Part shown: one piece after another, positions 1 to 8,264 of the stretch
Position numbering within the stretch: the first letter of the stretch is position 1
How the letters are laid out: the number at the start of each line of letters is the position of its first letter
Assembly: GCA_015075185.1 (NCBI GenBank)
Contig: JABTUW010000004.1
Location: 992,001 to 1,056,000 of the forward strand
Direction of reading: 5' to 3'
Source of the DNA: Anaerolineales bacterium
GTDB taxonomy: Bacteria; Chloroflexota; Anaerolineae; 4572-78; J111
Length of the DNA stretch: 64,000 bases
Position numbers and translations under genes: made by a program
The notes under the pieces: model-generated
The model's input: only the letters and a program-made list of their open reading frames with translations
Told to the model about the DNA's origin: nothing
The model's database searches: none

Positions 1-2
1 GC

Positions 3-368
3 CGGGCCGGCGTTCCGCCGGTCGATGAGGCTAAATCAGCCCTTATTCACATAGGTGATTTGAAGATTGACTCGACAGCGCATTGGGTCACCGTCCAGGG
101 GCGGCCTGTGACGCTTACGGTTAAAGAATTTGAACTGCTCTGGTTTTTAGCCAGCCACCCCGGCCAGGTCTTTTCTCGCGATCAATTATTGGACAAAGTC
201 TGGGGGTACGATTTTTATGGCGATAGCGGGACCGTCACAGTGCTGGAACGCCGTCTGCGCGAAAAAATAAAAGCCGACCCAGCTAATCCTCAATATCTCC
301 TCACCGTGTGGGGCATTAAATTTGCCAAACCCTACCCCATTTCAGGAGAAGAATCGGTCGAGCCATGA
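3..368 (+). CDS. DNA-binding response regulator, C-terminal part (5' truncated)
   Basis: The reading frame is open from the first bases of the window and ends at 368, so the gene is cut by the window edge. What remains is an OmpR/PhoB-type winged helix. It has the expected opening beta strands, the segment VKEFELLWFLASHPGQVFSR, the recognition-helix region GTVTVLERRLREKIK, and the terminal wing ending in a Gly-Ile-Lys-Phe hairpin. In this family the missing N-terminal half is a receiver domain phosphorylated by a sensor kinase. No kinase gene lies to the right, so any partner is upstream. It converges with the next gene, whose stop codon is 6 nt away. Confidence 0.85.
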   Translation, partial: RAGVPPVDEAKSALIHIGDLKIDSTAHWVTVQGRPVTLTVKEFELLWFLASHPGQVFSRDQLLDKVWGYDFYGDSGTVTVLERRLREKIKADPANPQYLLTVWGIKFAKPYPISGEESVEP

Positions 369-373
369 CCGTA

Positions 374-736
374 TCATGGCTGCCTTCGATTTAAGCCCCA
401 GGCCCGAGATACCGGAACGGTAAACAGGATCCCCGTGTTTGGCTCGTCGAAGGCGCCGGTAATGTTCTCGGTCGCTGCAACCAAGGCCGCCACATCAAAG
501 CCATCAGGCACAACAACGAAAAGCGTGCGATGAGGCGTCTCACGACTTTGCAGCAGGTCTTCCAGGGAGGGAAATAAGGGCAAATCATCGCGCAGGCTGC
601 GCTGGCCCATGTATTGGCTCAACCCCTTACTACTCAAGATCGTCACACCTGCTACCCCCATCTCCAGCCAGGCAGACAGAACATCCTCGGTCTGGTCAGG
701 ATCATTAAGTACCAACATGACGAGTTCTGGCAACAC
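374..736 (-). CDS. PII-like small protein coupled to the antiporter gene
   Basis: This 120-residue protein begins with an alternating strand (LPELVMLVLNDPDQTEDVL), then a helix and AGVTILSSKGL, which resembles the beta-alpha-beta core of PII/GlnB-like signalling proteins. I recognise the fold type rather than a named family. Its start lies 32 nt inside the 3' end of the antiporter gene, so the two are almost certainly co-transcribed and translationally coupled. PII-like proteins are known to regulate transporters by binding nucleotides. A regulatory role for the antiporter is inferred from this context only. Confidence 0.6.
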   Translation of the reverse strand: MLPELVMLVLNDPDQTEDVLSAWLEMGVAGVTILSSKGLSQYMGQRSLRDDLPLFPSLEDLLQSRETPHRTLFVVVPDGFDVAALVAATENITGAFDEPNTGILFTVPVSRAWGLNRRQP

Positions 737-1925
737 TAACCTCCTTTCCTCGAAACACCAGTCGCAGCAAAGGTGGGGTAGCTAAGGTGGTCACCAGCAC
801 CATGATCACCACCACCGTGAAAACATCAGCCTCGATGACGCCCGCCGTCACCCCTACCCCGGCGACAATCAAACCAACTTCACCCCGCGAGACCATCCCC
901 ACGCCCACCCGCAGCGCCTCGGACCAGGTTGTACCACCAAGCCTGGCCCCAGCACCCGCACCGATCAGCTTGGACAGCACCGCCACTACGCAAACCGCTA
1001 CGACCAACCCAAGGTCATCGGCTGATAATAAGCGCGCGTTGGCTCTTAAGCCAATACCTACCAGGAAAATGGGCACAAAAAAAGCATAGGTCAGGGTATG
1101 AATGCCGGTTTCAAGATCATCTTTGACCCGGCTGCTGGAGAGGGCCACTCCGACAATGAAAGCGCCGGTAATGGCGGCAACGCCACCGACAGCTTCAGAG
1201 GCCCAGGCAAAGATGAGGACGCTCACGACAGCAAAAGACATCAAGCCTTGACTCACCTGCAGCCGCTCCGCCCAGAGGGCCAGCCTGGGTAACAACCACC
1301 GGCCCAAGAGAAAAGCCCCGGCAAGAAAAAGGAGCATGCGGGCTACAATCCAGGTTAGACCCAGGAGACCACCCCCTCCACCTGTTTCGATAGCCACATA
1401 AGCCGAAAGGACAGCAATAGCCAAAACATCATCCACGACGGCAGCGCCTAATAAAATCAACCCTTCCCGGCTGCGCAGGAAGCCCAGTTCCATCAAGGTT
1501 TGGGCGGAGATACTGACCGAGGTGGCGGCCAGCACAATACCCAGAAACAGCGCCTGGCTGGAACTGTAACCAAACGGCAGCGCCACAGCCATCCCCAGGC
1601 CAATCGGCACAATGACGCCCAGCACACCGGCGAACAGGGCCGGTCTGCCCGTTTTGGCAAAATCCGAAAGATGGATCTCCAGGCCGGCGGCGAACATCAA
1701 TAAAATCACGCCGAGTTCCCCCAACTCGTGAAGGGTATCTACCGTATGGGCTGTTTCAAAATAGGGTTGCCCGAAGATATTGAACACCGAGGGTCCGAGC
1801 AACAAGCCAACGATCAGCTCACCCAGCACCGCTGGCTGGCCAGTCCGGTTGGCTAACCACCCTCCCAATTTAGCTGCAGCAATGACCAGGGCCAGCGCCA
1901 GGAGCAAAGGTACAATGGACGGCAA
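705..1925 (-). CDS. Kef/CPA2-type cation:proton antiporter
   Basis: Integral membrane protein of about 406 residues with roughly twelve hydrophobic segments. It has the signatures of the Na+/H+ exchanger (CPA2) fold: AKLGGWLANRTGQPAVLGEL near the N-terminus, FAAGLEIHL, and AAVVDDVLAIAVLSA with the two acidic residues typical of the ion site. No RCK/TrkA domain follows, so it is a short form. The frame extends to 1943, but those six codons are themselves the ribosome-binding sequence (AGGAAGGAG). I therefore place the start at the TTG at 1923-1925. It is read first, ahead of the overlapping PII-like gene. Confidence 0.85.
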   Translation of the reverse strand: MPSIVPLLLALALVIAAAKLGGWLANRTGQPAVLGELIVGLLLGPSVFNIFGQPYFETAHTVDTLHELGELGVILLMFAAGLEIHLSDFAKTGRPALFAGVLGVIVPIGLGMAVALPFGYSSSQALFLGIVLAATSVSISAQTLMELGFLRSREGLILLGAAVVDDVLAIAVLSAYVAIETGGGGGLLGLTWIVARMLLFLAGAFLLGRWLLPRLALWAERLQVSQGLMSFAVVSVLIFAWASEAVGGVAAITGAFIVGVALSSSRVKDDLETGIHTLTYAFFVPIFLVGIGLRANARLLSADDLGLVVAVCVVAVLSKLIGAGAGARLGGTTWSEALRVGVGMVSRGEVGLIVAGVGVTAGVIEADVFTVVVIMVLVTTLATPPLLRLVFRGKEVSVARTRHVGT

Positions 1926-2247
1926 CTGAATCTCCTTCCTCAAAAAGGTCAGGCCACCAATATTGATGTGTTAGGTTAGAGGACAGGGCTGATGGGACGC
2001 TTTTACGGGACCGGTATTATGCCCGATAAAGACGGGATTGGCAAAACCTGTCCCACATATGGGTCCGTCCCGATTTATGATAGCGTAGGACACACGAAGC
2101 GGACAACTTGTCCTAATTTAGGGTAACGAAAGTGCCTTCTCGTCCCAGATTTACCCCATAAAATACACTTCCACATACTGTATATTGTACTTCCCGGCCC
2201 TAGTACCACTATATACGAGATATGAACATAAAAATTAGCGGTATCGT
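1926..2247. other. Divergent intergenic region with a 13-bp palindrome
   Basis: This gap separates the antiporter (minus) from the penicillin-binding protein (plus). It contains the palindrome GGACAACTTGTCC at 2101-2113 (6-bp arms, one central base), a plausible operator. GGGAC/GTCCC words recur between about 2010 and 2080. No gene-like frame with a credible start was found here. Confidence 0.35.
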
Positions 2248-2276
2248 TTTACACCTGGCTGGCTCGGTGCTATAAT
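2248..2276 (+). promoter_or_regulatory. Sigma-70-type promoter giving a probable leaderless mRNA
   Basis: TTTACA at 2248-2253 and TATAAT at 2271-2276 are separated by 17 nt. The -10 box ends only 7 nt before the ATG at 2284, so transcription would begin on or next to the start codon. No Shine-Dalgarno sequence precedes the gene. Confidence 0.7.
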
Positions 2277-2283
2277 TTGGATT

Positions 2284-4419
2284 ATGATGGGCCCAAAGAT
2301 TCCGCGACGCATCTTTCTTAAAGGCTTGGGGGTAGCCCTGCTGGTAACAAGCTGTTCCCCTGAAATTGCCACGCTCCCCTTCCAGCCGCCGACCCCCACC
2401 CCAACCCCCCTGCCAACGCCGACCCCCACCCCCTTGCCCAGCGCCGATGCCGTTTCCCAAACCTACCTGTCAGCCTGGGCGCGGGGCGATTACGGCACAA
2501 TGTACAGCCTCTTGACGCCCGAGTCGCAACTTCGCCTCAACTTCACCCAGTTTCAAAGTGTCTACACCGACGCGTTAACCCAGGCCACAGTCAAGCAGGT
2601 GGCGACCCAGCCCCAATCCCTCTTGCATACCGGCGACCAAGCCTCGGTCACGTTTCGCTCCGTCTGGCAGACCCACCTTTTTGGTAATCTCAGCGCCGAC
2701 AACTCTATGCGTTTAAAATTTAGCCAGGGCCGTTGGGGTGTCGAATGGCAACCTACCCTGGTTTTGCCACAGTTGGGTGAGGGAGTCAGCCTGGTCTTTC
2801 TGAGCGAACAACCGGCGCGGGGCAATATCTACGACAAAAATTTTCACGCGCTGGCGACCCAGGGCCAGATGGTGACGGTCGGCGTCATTCCTCAATTTCT
2901 GAAGGATGAGCAAAAAGTCATTAATTACCTGTCCACCCTGACCAAAGTGCCACCCGACAAAATCAAGGTCCAAATTGACGCCGCCCGGCCCGACTGGTTT
3001 GTGCCGGTCGGTGAAATCACGTTTGAAGCCAGCCTGGAAAATGACAACATGCTGGTTAACCTGGCCGGGGTAGATCGCCGCGCGCATGAGGTCCGCACCT
3101 ATAATGACGGCGAGACCGGCGCTCATATTATTGGTTACATGGGCAAGATTCCGGCTGAAGAAAAGCAGGAGTACCTGGCCCAGGGGTATCAAGGCGATGA
3201 ACTGGTCGGGCTGGCCGGCATCGAAAGGTGGGCCGAACGTGACCTGGCCGGCCAGCGGGGGGGCCGCCTGGTGACATTGTCGTCGTCACGCCAGGTCTTG
3301 TCTGAAATCGCCACGCTTCGGGCGCGCGCGGGCAGCAGCGTCTACTTGACGGTAGATACCCCGTTCCAGGCCACCGTCGAGCAACTTTTGGGGACACGTC
3401 TTGGTGCGGTCGTGGTGATGGACCCCAACAGCGGCGCCCTTTATGCCCTGGCCAGTTATCCCCGCTTCAAACCGGCCGTCTTCACCACCGGCTTTGATGT
3501 AGATGCCTGGGCCAAACTGTATAGCAGCGAGAAACGTCCCCTGCTGAATCGAGCCACGCAGGGCCTCTACCCGCCTGCTTCCGTCTTTAAAGTGGTGACA
3601 ATTAGTGCCGCCTTGGAGGCGCTTGGCCTCCAACCAGACATGATGTTTGTTTGCACCGGCAAGTGGGACGGCCTGGGCAAGCAGTTTGAAAAGAAGTGCT
3701 GGTTGCAAGGAGGACACGGCCGGATCAATCTGGTAGACGGTCTCACCCAGAGTTGTGATGTGGTTTTTTACGAACTGGGTCTGGCCTTGCACAGACAAGA
3801 CCCCCAACTACTACCCAACTGGGCCCGCGCCTTTGGCCTGGGCGTGCCGACCGACCTCCTGGGTTTGACCGAAGGCGCCGGGGTAGTGCCGGATGAAGCC
3901 TGGAAACAGGCCAACCTCAGCCAGCCGCTTTTTGACGGCGACGCGGTGAATACGGCCATCGGGCAGGGATACATGTTGGCCACGCCGCTGCAAATTGCTC
4001 GTCTGCTGGCCGCGGTGGGCAACGGCGGGCGACTGCTCCGGCCCCGGGTCATTGATAAAATTGTCGCCGTAGACGGCAGCGAACAACCCTTTGAACCGGA
4101 AGTAGCCGGAACATTACCCCTCTCCCCCGAAAGCCTGGACCTGATTCGGCGCAGCCTGGAGGCGGTTGTCAGTGGGGCACGGGGGACCGCCCGCTCTGCT
4201 TTCAATAATATTACCTACACTGTCGCCGGCAAGACCGGGACGGCCGAATCGGGCCAGGAGAAACCGCACGCCTGGTTTGCCGGTTACACCCCCGCCGACG
4301 AACCCCGTGTAGCCATTGCCGTCATTCTGGAGCACGCCGGCGAAGGCTCCAAAGAAGCTGCCCCCCTGTTTAGACGAGTTGTTGAAGCCTTTTTTGAGTG
4401 GGAAGCCAAACAGATTTAA
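2284..4419 (+). CDS. Class B penicillin-binding protein (MecA/PBP2-like transpeptidase), lipoprotein
   Basis: This 711-residue cell-wall transpeptidase cross-links peptidoglycan outside the membrane. The N-terminus has an Arg-Arg pair, a hydrophobic stretch and a lipobox ending VTSC, then the linker PPTPTPTPLPTPTPTPLP. Next comes an NTF2-like domain (from SADAVSQTYL), as in MecA. A dimerisation domain follows, including RGNIYDKNF and YMGKIPAEE. The transpeptidase domain carries the SxxK motif SVFK at about residues 434-437, the triad SCD where SxN is usual, and KTGT at about 650. The catalytic elements look intact apart from Asp replacing Asn in the second motif. Two ATGs are adjacent at 2284 and 2287; either could be used. 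Confidence 0.93.
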   Translation: MMGPKIPRRIFLKGLGVALLVTSCSPEIATLPFQPPTPTPTPLPTPTPTPLPSADAVSQTYLSAWARGDYGTMYSLLTPESQLRLNFTQFQSVYTDALTQATVKQVATQPQSLLHTGDQASVTFRSVWQTHLFGNLSADNSMRLKFSQGRWGVEWQPTLVLPQLGEGVSLVFLSEQPARGNIYDKNFHALATQGQMVTVGVIPQFLKDEQKVINYLSTLTKVPPDKIKVQIDAARPDWFVPVGEITFEASLENDNMLVNLAGVDRRAHEVRTYNDGETGAHIIGYMGKIPAEEKQEYLAQGYQGDELVGLAGIERWAERDLAGQRGGRLVTLSSSRQVLSEIATLRARAGSSVYLTVDTPFQATVEQLLGTRLGAVVVMDPNSGALYALASYPRFKPAVFTTGFDVDAWAKLYSSEKRPLLNRATQGLYPPASVFKVVTISAALEALGLQPDMMFVCTGKWDGLGKQFEKKCWLQGGHGRINLVDGLTQSCDVVFYELGLALHRQDPQLLPNWARAFGLGVPTDLLGLTEGAGVVPDEAWKQANLSQPLFDGDAVNTAIGQGYMLATPLQIARLLAAVGNGGRLLRPRVIDKIVAVDGSEQPFEPEVAGTLPLSPESLDLIRRSLEAVVSGARGTARSAFNNITYTVAGKTGTAESGQEKPHAWFAGYTPADEPRVAIAVILEHAGEGSKEAAPLFRRVVEAFFEWEAKQI

Positions 4420-4439
4420 ATGTTGTTTTGAGTGCTTTA

Positions 4440-4473
4440 GACCCTAAGGTTTTAAAAACCTTTAGGGTCTTTC
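4440..4473 (+). terminator. Rho-independent terminator after the PBP gene
   Basis: The arms GACCCTAAGG and CCTTTAGGGTC, with additional T/A pairing toward the loop, form a hairpin (one bulge) followed by a short T-rich tail, 20 nt after the stop codon. Confidence 0.75.
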
Positions 4474-4678
4474 CATAACGCCAAATTCTTGAATCTCTGC
4501 CCTTCGCTTAACAACAACCATTTTTTATCCCACCTGTTCGTCTTTAACATAAAAAATTAGGGAACACAGCTTCAATAATCGTTTTTTTACTCTCCTTTTA
4601 TCCCACTCAGGCTGTTTCAGCAGTCCTTTTTAACAGCGTTATGTAATTTCACAAATTAGAAATTACTTAATAAACACA

Positions 4679-4707
4679 TTGACATAGTTTTTTTCTTATG
4701 CTATTAT
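4679..4707 (+). promoter_or_regulatory. Strong sigma-70-type promoter for the Roadblock gene
   Basis: A perfect TTGACA (4679-4684) lies 17 nt upstream of TATTAT (4702-4707). The ribosome-binding sequence GAAAGGAG is at 4734-4741. The rest of the 335-nt gap back to the PBP gene is AT-rich and shows no gene. Confidence 0.8.
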
Positions 4708-4754
4708 GACCCCAGGGTTACAAACCACCGTTTGAAAGGAGATAACGGACACCA

Positions 4755-5123
4755 ATGGCATCTCGTACTGAGCAAATGATAGCCCGTTTGAGAGATTTAC
4801 AGGCTGGCACGGCTGATATTGAGGCTTCGGCCGTAGTGAGCGTGGATGGGTTAATTATGGCCTCTTCCCTACCCGCCGATGTTGAGGAAGACCGGGTTTC
4901 GGCCATGTCGGCCGCGATGCTTTCCCTGGGCGAGCGAATTGCAGCGGAATTAGGGCGCGGCATTCTGGACCAGGTTTACATTCGCGGTAACAAAGGATAT
5001 GTCATTCTCATGTCCATCGGCGAAGAAGCGGTGCTCACTGCCCTGGCTCGCGGTGATGCCAAGTTGGGCCTGATTTTCCTGGATATGAAACGCGCCGCCG
5101 AGGATTTGGCCAAGCTGGTTTAA
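4755..5123 (+). CDS. Roadblock/LC7 domain protein
   Basis: A single-domain protein of 122 residues with the Roadblock/LC7 fold pattern. It has a helix, the strand AVVSVDGLIMASSLP, the long helix MSAAMLSLGERIAAELGRG, and strands QVYIRGNKGYVILMSIGE and AVLTALARGDAKLGLIFLDM. In bacteria such proteins usually regulate small Ras-like GTPases (MglA type) or act in polarity and motility. No GTPase gene is adjacent here, so the partner is unknown. It is a single-gene transcription unit with its own promoter and terminator. Confidence 0.88.
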   Translation: MASRTEQMIARLRDLQAGTADIEASAVVSVDGLIMASSLPADVEEDRVSAMSAAMLSLGERIAAELGRGILDQVYIRGNKGYVILMSIGEEAVLTALARGDAKLGLIFLDMKRAAEDLAKLV

Positions 5124-5157
5124 CCGGACTGCCGTAGCAGTAACTGATGTAAATAAG

Positions 5158-5190
5158 GCCGCTCATTTGTGAAGAGCGGCTTTTATTATT
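5158..5190 (+). terminator. Rho-independent terminator after the Roadblock gene
   Basis: Perfect 7-bp arms GCCGCTC (5158-5164) and GAGCGGC (5174-5180) are followed by TTTTATTATT, 34 nt after the stop codon. Confidence 0.85.
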
Positions 5191-5305
5191 AACGAAAAAA
5201 CATCCTCAACCTCTTCCACCCTCGTAACCTAACTTTGGATAGGTGACGCTTTATCTGCCCTGCTGGTATAGTGGAAATACCAAACTCACTCCAGGTGATA
5301 AAGCC

Positions 5306-5545
5306 ATGTCAAACCAAGAAGCTGCTTTCGTAAAGTTCAACAAAACCAAAGCCAGGTGCTGGAATGGGTCCAGTTGTCTGGCGGTAATAGGCGTCATTAT
5401 CGCGCTGATTTTAATCACGCCTCCCGTGGCTCGATTTGGTTACTGCCACGGCTGGTGGCTCAAGCCAACTCGCTGGGCTTACTACTGGTGGCTGTGCGAC
5501 TGCGGCCCGGAATTTGAGCAAAGTTTGTCTATCAAAACTGCTTGA
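5306..5545 (+). CDS. Small single-span membrane protein, Trp/Cys-rich C-terminus
   Basis: This is a 79-residue reading frame from MSNQEAAFVK. It has one hydrophobic segment (CLAVIGVIIALILITPPVA) followed by an aromatic and Cys-rich tail with WWLKPTRWAYYWWLCDCGPE. I do not recognise the family. The unusual composition makes translation plausible, and the tail reads like the start of a longer extracellular domain, so it may be the front of a truncated gene. The frame extends upstream to 5243, but the ATG at 5306 gives the cleaner membrane-protein start. Confidence 0.45.
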   Translation: MSNQEAAFVKFNKTKARCWNGSSCLAVIGVIIALILITPPVARFGYCHGWWLKPTRWAYYWWLCDCGPEFEQSLSIKTA

Positions 5546-5636
5546 AGATTATTATAGGGGTGTTCACAAACCTGTGGCACACCACCAATTATGAAAAGGT
5601 AGCAGAGTAACAAATGTAACAGAGGTATAATACCCC

Positions 5637-5665
5637 TGTCTACTGTCTACTGTCTACCGTCTACT
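5637..5665. repeat. Tandem 7-mer micro-repeat (GTCTACT)
   Basis: Four units of the 7-mer GTCTACT/GTCTACC lie directly upstream of the AAAGGAGG ribosome-binding sequence of the next gene. A TATAAT-like hexamer at 5626-5631 precedes them. The same kind of repeat occurs at 56393-56424. Confidence 0.7.
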
Positions 5666-5687
5666 ATTTTCAAAGGAGGTAGTCAAA

Positions 5688-6800
5688 ATGTCGAAAATTA
5701 ATCCACCCTTTCGAGCTGACCATGTGGGCAGCCTGCTCCGGCCCAAGGGACTGCTGGAGGCCCGCGCGCGCTATCAAAACAACGAAATAGCCAAAGAGGA
5801 GCTGCGCCAGGTTGAAGACGAGCACATCCGCGAGGTCATCAAAAAACAGGAAGCCATCGGCTTAAAAAGCATTTCCGACGGCGAATTCCGGCGGACCTAT
5901 TTTCACATTGATTTTCTGGAACGTCTGCAGGGCGTGACGACGAGCGGCGGCATCGAGGTAAAATTCAAAGGCAAGCAGGGCGAGGTCAACTTTGCGCCGC
6001 CGCGTTTATCGGTCACCGGCAAACTCCGCCATGGGGAGGATATTCAGAAAGCGGACTTTGAATTCCTCCAATCCGTGACCACCCAGACTCCCAAGGTGAC
6101 GATTCCTTCGCCGACGATGGTCCATTTCCGGGGCGGGCGCCAGGCCATTGATATCGAGGCTTATCCCGATTTGGACGAGTTTTTTGCCGACCTGGCCCAA
6201 TGTTACCGGGACGAAATTGACTCGCTCTACCGGGCCGGCTGCCGCTATATCCAACTGGACGATACCAACCTGGCCTACCTGTGCGATCCCAAGCTGCGGG
6301 CCGGGGCCAGAGAGCGGGGCGACGACCCTGATGAGCTGCCTCACGCTTACGCGGCCTTAATCAACGCGGCAATTGATAACCGCCCGGATGATTTGACTGT
6401 AGCCGTCCATCTCTGCCGGGGCAATTTCCGCAGCGCCTGGGTCGCCGAGGGCAGTTACGAGCCGGTGGCAGAAGTGTTGTTCAACGAATTAAACGTGGAT
6501 GCTTACTTTTTGGAGTACGACGACGAGCGCTCCGGGGATTTTGCCCCTTTGCGCTTTGTGCCGGCGAACAAAACCGTCGTCCTGGGTCTGGTCACAACCA
6601 AGGTGGCTGCCCTGGAATCGAGCCAGGAATTGATCCAACGGGTTAAGGAAGCCGGGCGCTATCTGTCGCTTGAGCAGATGTGTCTCAGCCCCCAGTGCGG
6701 ATTTTCCAGCACCGTTCACGGCAACCAGATTACCGCCGACGATCAGTGGGCCAAGCTGGAACGGGTCATCGGGACCGCCCGCGAAATCTGGGGCGATTAA
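5688..6800 (+). CDS. MetE-like (cobalamin-independent methionine synthase family) methyltransferase
   Basis: This 370-residue protein matches the C-terminal catalytic barrel of MetE and its YxjG/YxjH-type relatives. It has the opening FRADHVGSLLRP, ISDGEFRRTYFHIDF, and QLDDTNLAYLCD. The likely zinc ligands are the His and Cys of VHLCRGN and the Cys of LSPQCGFSS. Family members transfer methyl groups to thiols. Being about half of full MetE length, it lacks the N-terminal barrel and may use another methyl donor. It has a strong ribosome-binding site (AAAGGAGG). Confidence 0.85.
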   Translation: MSKINPPFRADHVGSLLRPKGLLEARARYQNNEIAKEELRQVEDEHIREVIKKQEAIGLKSISDGEFRRTYFHIDFLERLQGVTTSGGIEVKFKGKQGEVNFAPPRLSVTGKLRHGEDIQKADFEFLQSVTTQTPKVTIPSPTMVHFRGGRQAIDIEAYPDLDEFFADLAQCYRDEIDSLYRAGCRYIQLDDTNLAYLCDPKLRAGARERGDDPDELPHAYAALINAAIDNRPDDLTVAVHLCRGNFRSAWVAEGSYEPVAEVLFNELNVDAYFLEYDDERSGDFAPLRFVPANKTVVLGLVTTKVAALESSQELIQRVKEAGRYLSLEQMCLSPQCGFSSTVHGNQITADDQWAKLERVIGTAREIWGD

Positions 6801-6827
6801 AAGAAGCTGCGCCGCTTAAGGTTAACG

Positions 6828-8180
6828 ATGCGCTTGGAAAAGTTTTGGGACGATTTGCGGGCCAGCCTGTGGTTCCGGCCCGCCGTGTGGGTTGTTCTGC
6901 TGGGAGCGACGGCGTTAATTTTGATCGCCTTGGAGCGGAGTTGGTCCCCAAGCCCCCTGGCACTCCAACTTTATGGATTATTGGCTATGGAGGCCGATGG
7001 CGCGCGCATTGTCCTGGGCACCATCAGCGGGGCCATGATCACTGCTACCACACTCGCTTTCTCGCTGGTTATTGTGGCGGTCATGCAGACGGCGAATGCT
7101 TACTCACCCCGAATTTTGCGCCTCTACCTGAGCGATAACGTTAACCAGAATGTCCTGGGCATCCTCATTGGCACCTTTTTGTTTAGCCTTCTGACGCTGC
7201 GGGCAGTGAACACTTCTGAAGAGAGCCGATTTCTGCCCAGTCTTACGGTCATCATTACCATCTTTTTGTCGCTCTTCTCCATCGCCGCCTTTATTTATTT
7301 TCTTGACCACGTCGCCCATTCCGTCGAAGTAGACAACATCATCAGCCTGATCATGCATGACACTGTAGGGCTGCTGGATGATCTGTTCCCCAGCACCCTG
7401 GGCCAACCTTTCCCGGCTGAATTCCCTCCCCCTTTACCTGATGACGCTTCCACCGCAGTCACCGCCAAGCACAGCGGCTATCTGCAATATATTGATCCAG
7501 ACACATTGCTGGATGCGGCTACCCGGCAAGATTTACTCATCCGCGTAGAGCGTGTTACCGGAGATTATGTGCTATCGGGAACGCCTTTGGCCCAGGTTTG
7601 GCCGGCTGCCGCCCTGGACGAAGTGTTGGTAGAGACGATCCAGACTGCGTTTCAACTGGGCACGGAACGCACCCTGGTGCAAGATTTATGCTTTGGCGTG
7701 CGCCAACTCTCCGATATTGCCCTGCGTGCTATCTCCCCAGCCGTCAATGATCCGAGCACAGCAGTCAACGTGATTGATGCTCTGGCTACTCTACTGGTCA
7801 AGCTGGCTCAATTAGAGCCTGTTTCCCCGTATCGCTGCGATGCTATGGGCGCCCTGCGGGTCATTGCGCCCGGTCCAACCTTTGAGGCTGTGCTCGATCT
7901 GGCCTTCAACCAAATCCGCCAGTATGCTGCCCGGGATTACGCCTGCACGCTGCGCTTGATTGAAGTCTGCGGCGAAATTGGCTATGTTACCCGGTGTCCG
8001 GCCTATCGCGTTGCTTTACGGCAGCACGTGCAGATGCTGGCCCGTTCGGCTGACCAAAATTTTGACGAGCCAAACGACCGGGCTGAGGTAAACAAACGCT
8101 TGCTGCGAACAGCCGAATTACTCCAACAGGAGGCAAAATCTGTCCTATTGGTTATAAACCTGCCTCAACCCACGATGTAG
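6828..8180 (+). CDS. DUF2254 family membrane protein
   Basis: This 450-residue protein has about four N-terminal membrane spans between residues 15 and 165 and a large soluble remainder. The second and third spans carry the family-typical GTISGAMITATTLAFSLVIV. The soluble part contains SGYLQYIDPDTL and the conserved AISPAVNDPSTAVNVIDAL. The function of the family is not established. It begins 28 nt after the MetE-like gene and may be read through with it. Confidence 0.85.
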   Translation: MRLEKFWDDLRASLWFRPAVWVVLLGATALILIALERSWSPSPLALQLYGLLAMEADGARIVLGTISGAMITATTLAFSLVIVAVMQTANAYSPRILRLYLSDNVNQNVLGILIGTFLFSLLTLRAVNTSEESRFLPSLTVIITIFLSLFSIAAFIYFLDHVAHSVEVDNIISLIMHDTVGLLDDLFPSTLGQPFPAEFPPPLPDDASTAVTAKHSGYLQYIDPDTLLDAATRQDLLIRVERVTGDYVLSGTPLAQVWPAAALDEVLVETIQTAFQLGTERTLVQDLCFGVRQLSDIALRAISPAVNDPSTAVNVIDALATLLVKLAQLEPVSPYRCDAMGALRVIAPGPTFEAVLDLAFNQIRQYAARDYACTLRLIEVCGEIGYVTRCPAYRVALRQHVQMLARSADQNFDEPNDRAEVNKRLLRTAELLQQEAKSVLLVINLPQPTM

Positions 8181-8217
8181 TCCTTAACACGTATTCTTTT
8201 TTACAGCCAAGATGTTT

Positions 8218-8246
8218 TTGACAAGCTCTCCAAGCAGGACTAAAAT
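8218..8246 (+). promoter_or_regulatory. Promoter of the FadR-type regulator gene
   Basis: TTGACA (8218-8223) and TAAAAT (8241-8246) are separated by 17 nt. Predicted transcription starts about 12 nt before the ATG at 8265, leaving almost no leader. Confidence 0.75.
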
Positions 8247-8259
8247 GGTCTTACCATTT
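8243..8259. promoter_or_regulatory. FadR/GntR-type operator overlapping the -10 box
   Basis: The palindrome AAATGGT-CTT-ACCATTT has perfect 7-bp arms. It fits the TGGTnnnACCA core bound by FadR-subfamily GntR regulators. It overlaps the -10 element and start region of the regulator's own promoter, which implies autorepression. Confidence 0.8.
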
Positions 8260-8264
8260 GACCA

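Noticed and set aside
5598-5640. Inverted partner for the GTCTACT tandem repeat
   Set aside because: GTAGCAGAGTAACA is only loosely complementary, so I list the element as a tandem repeat only.
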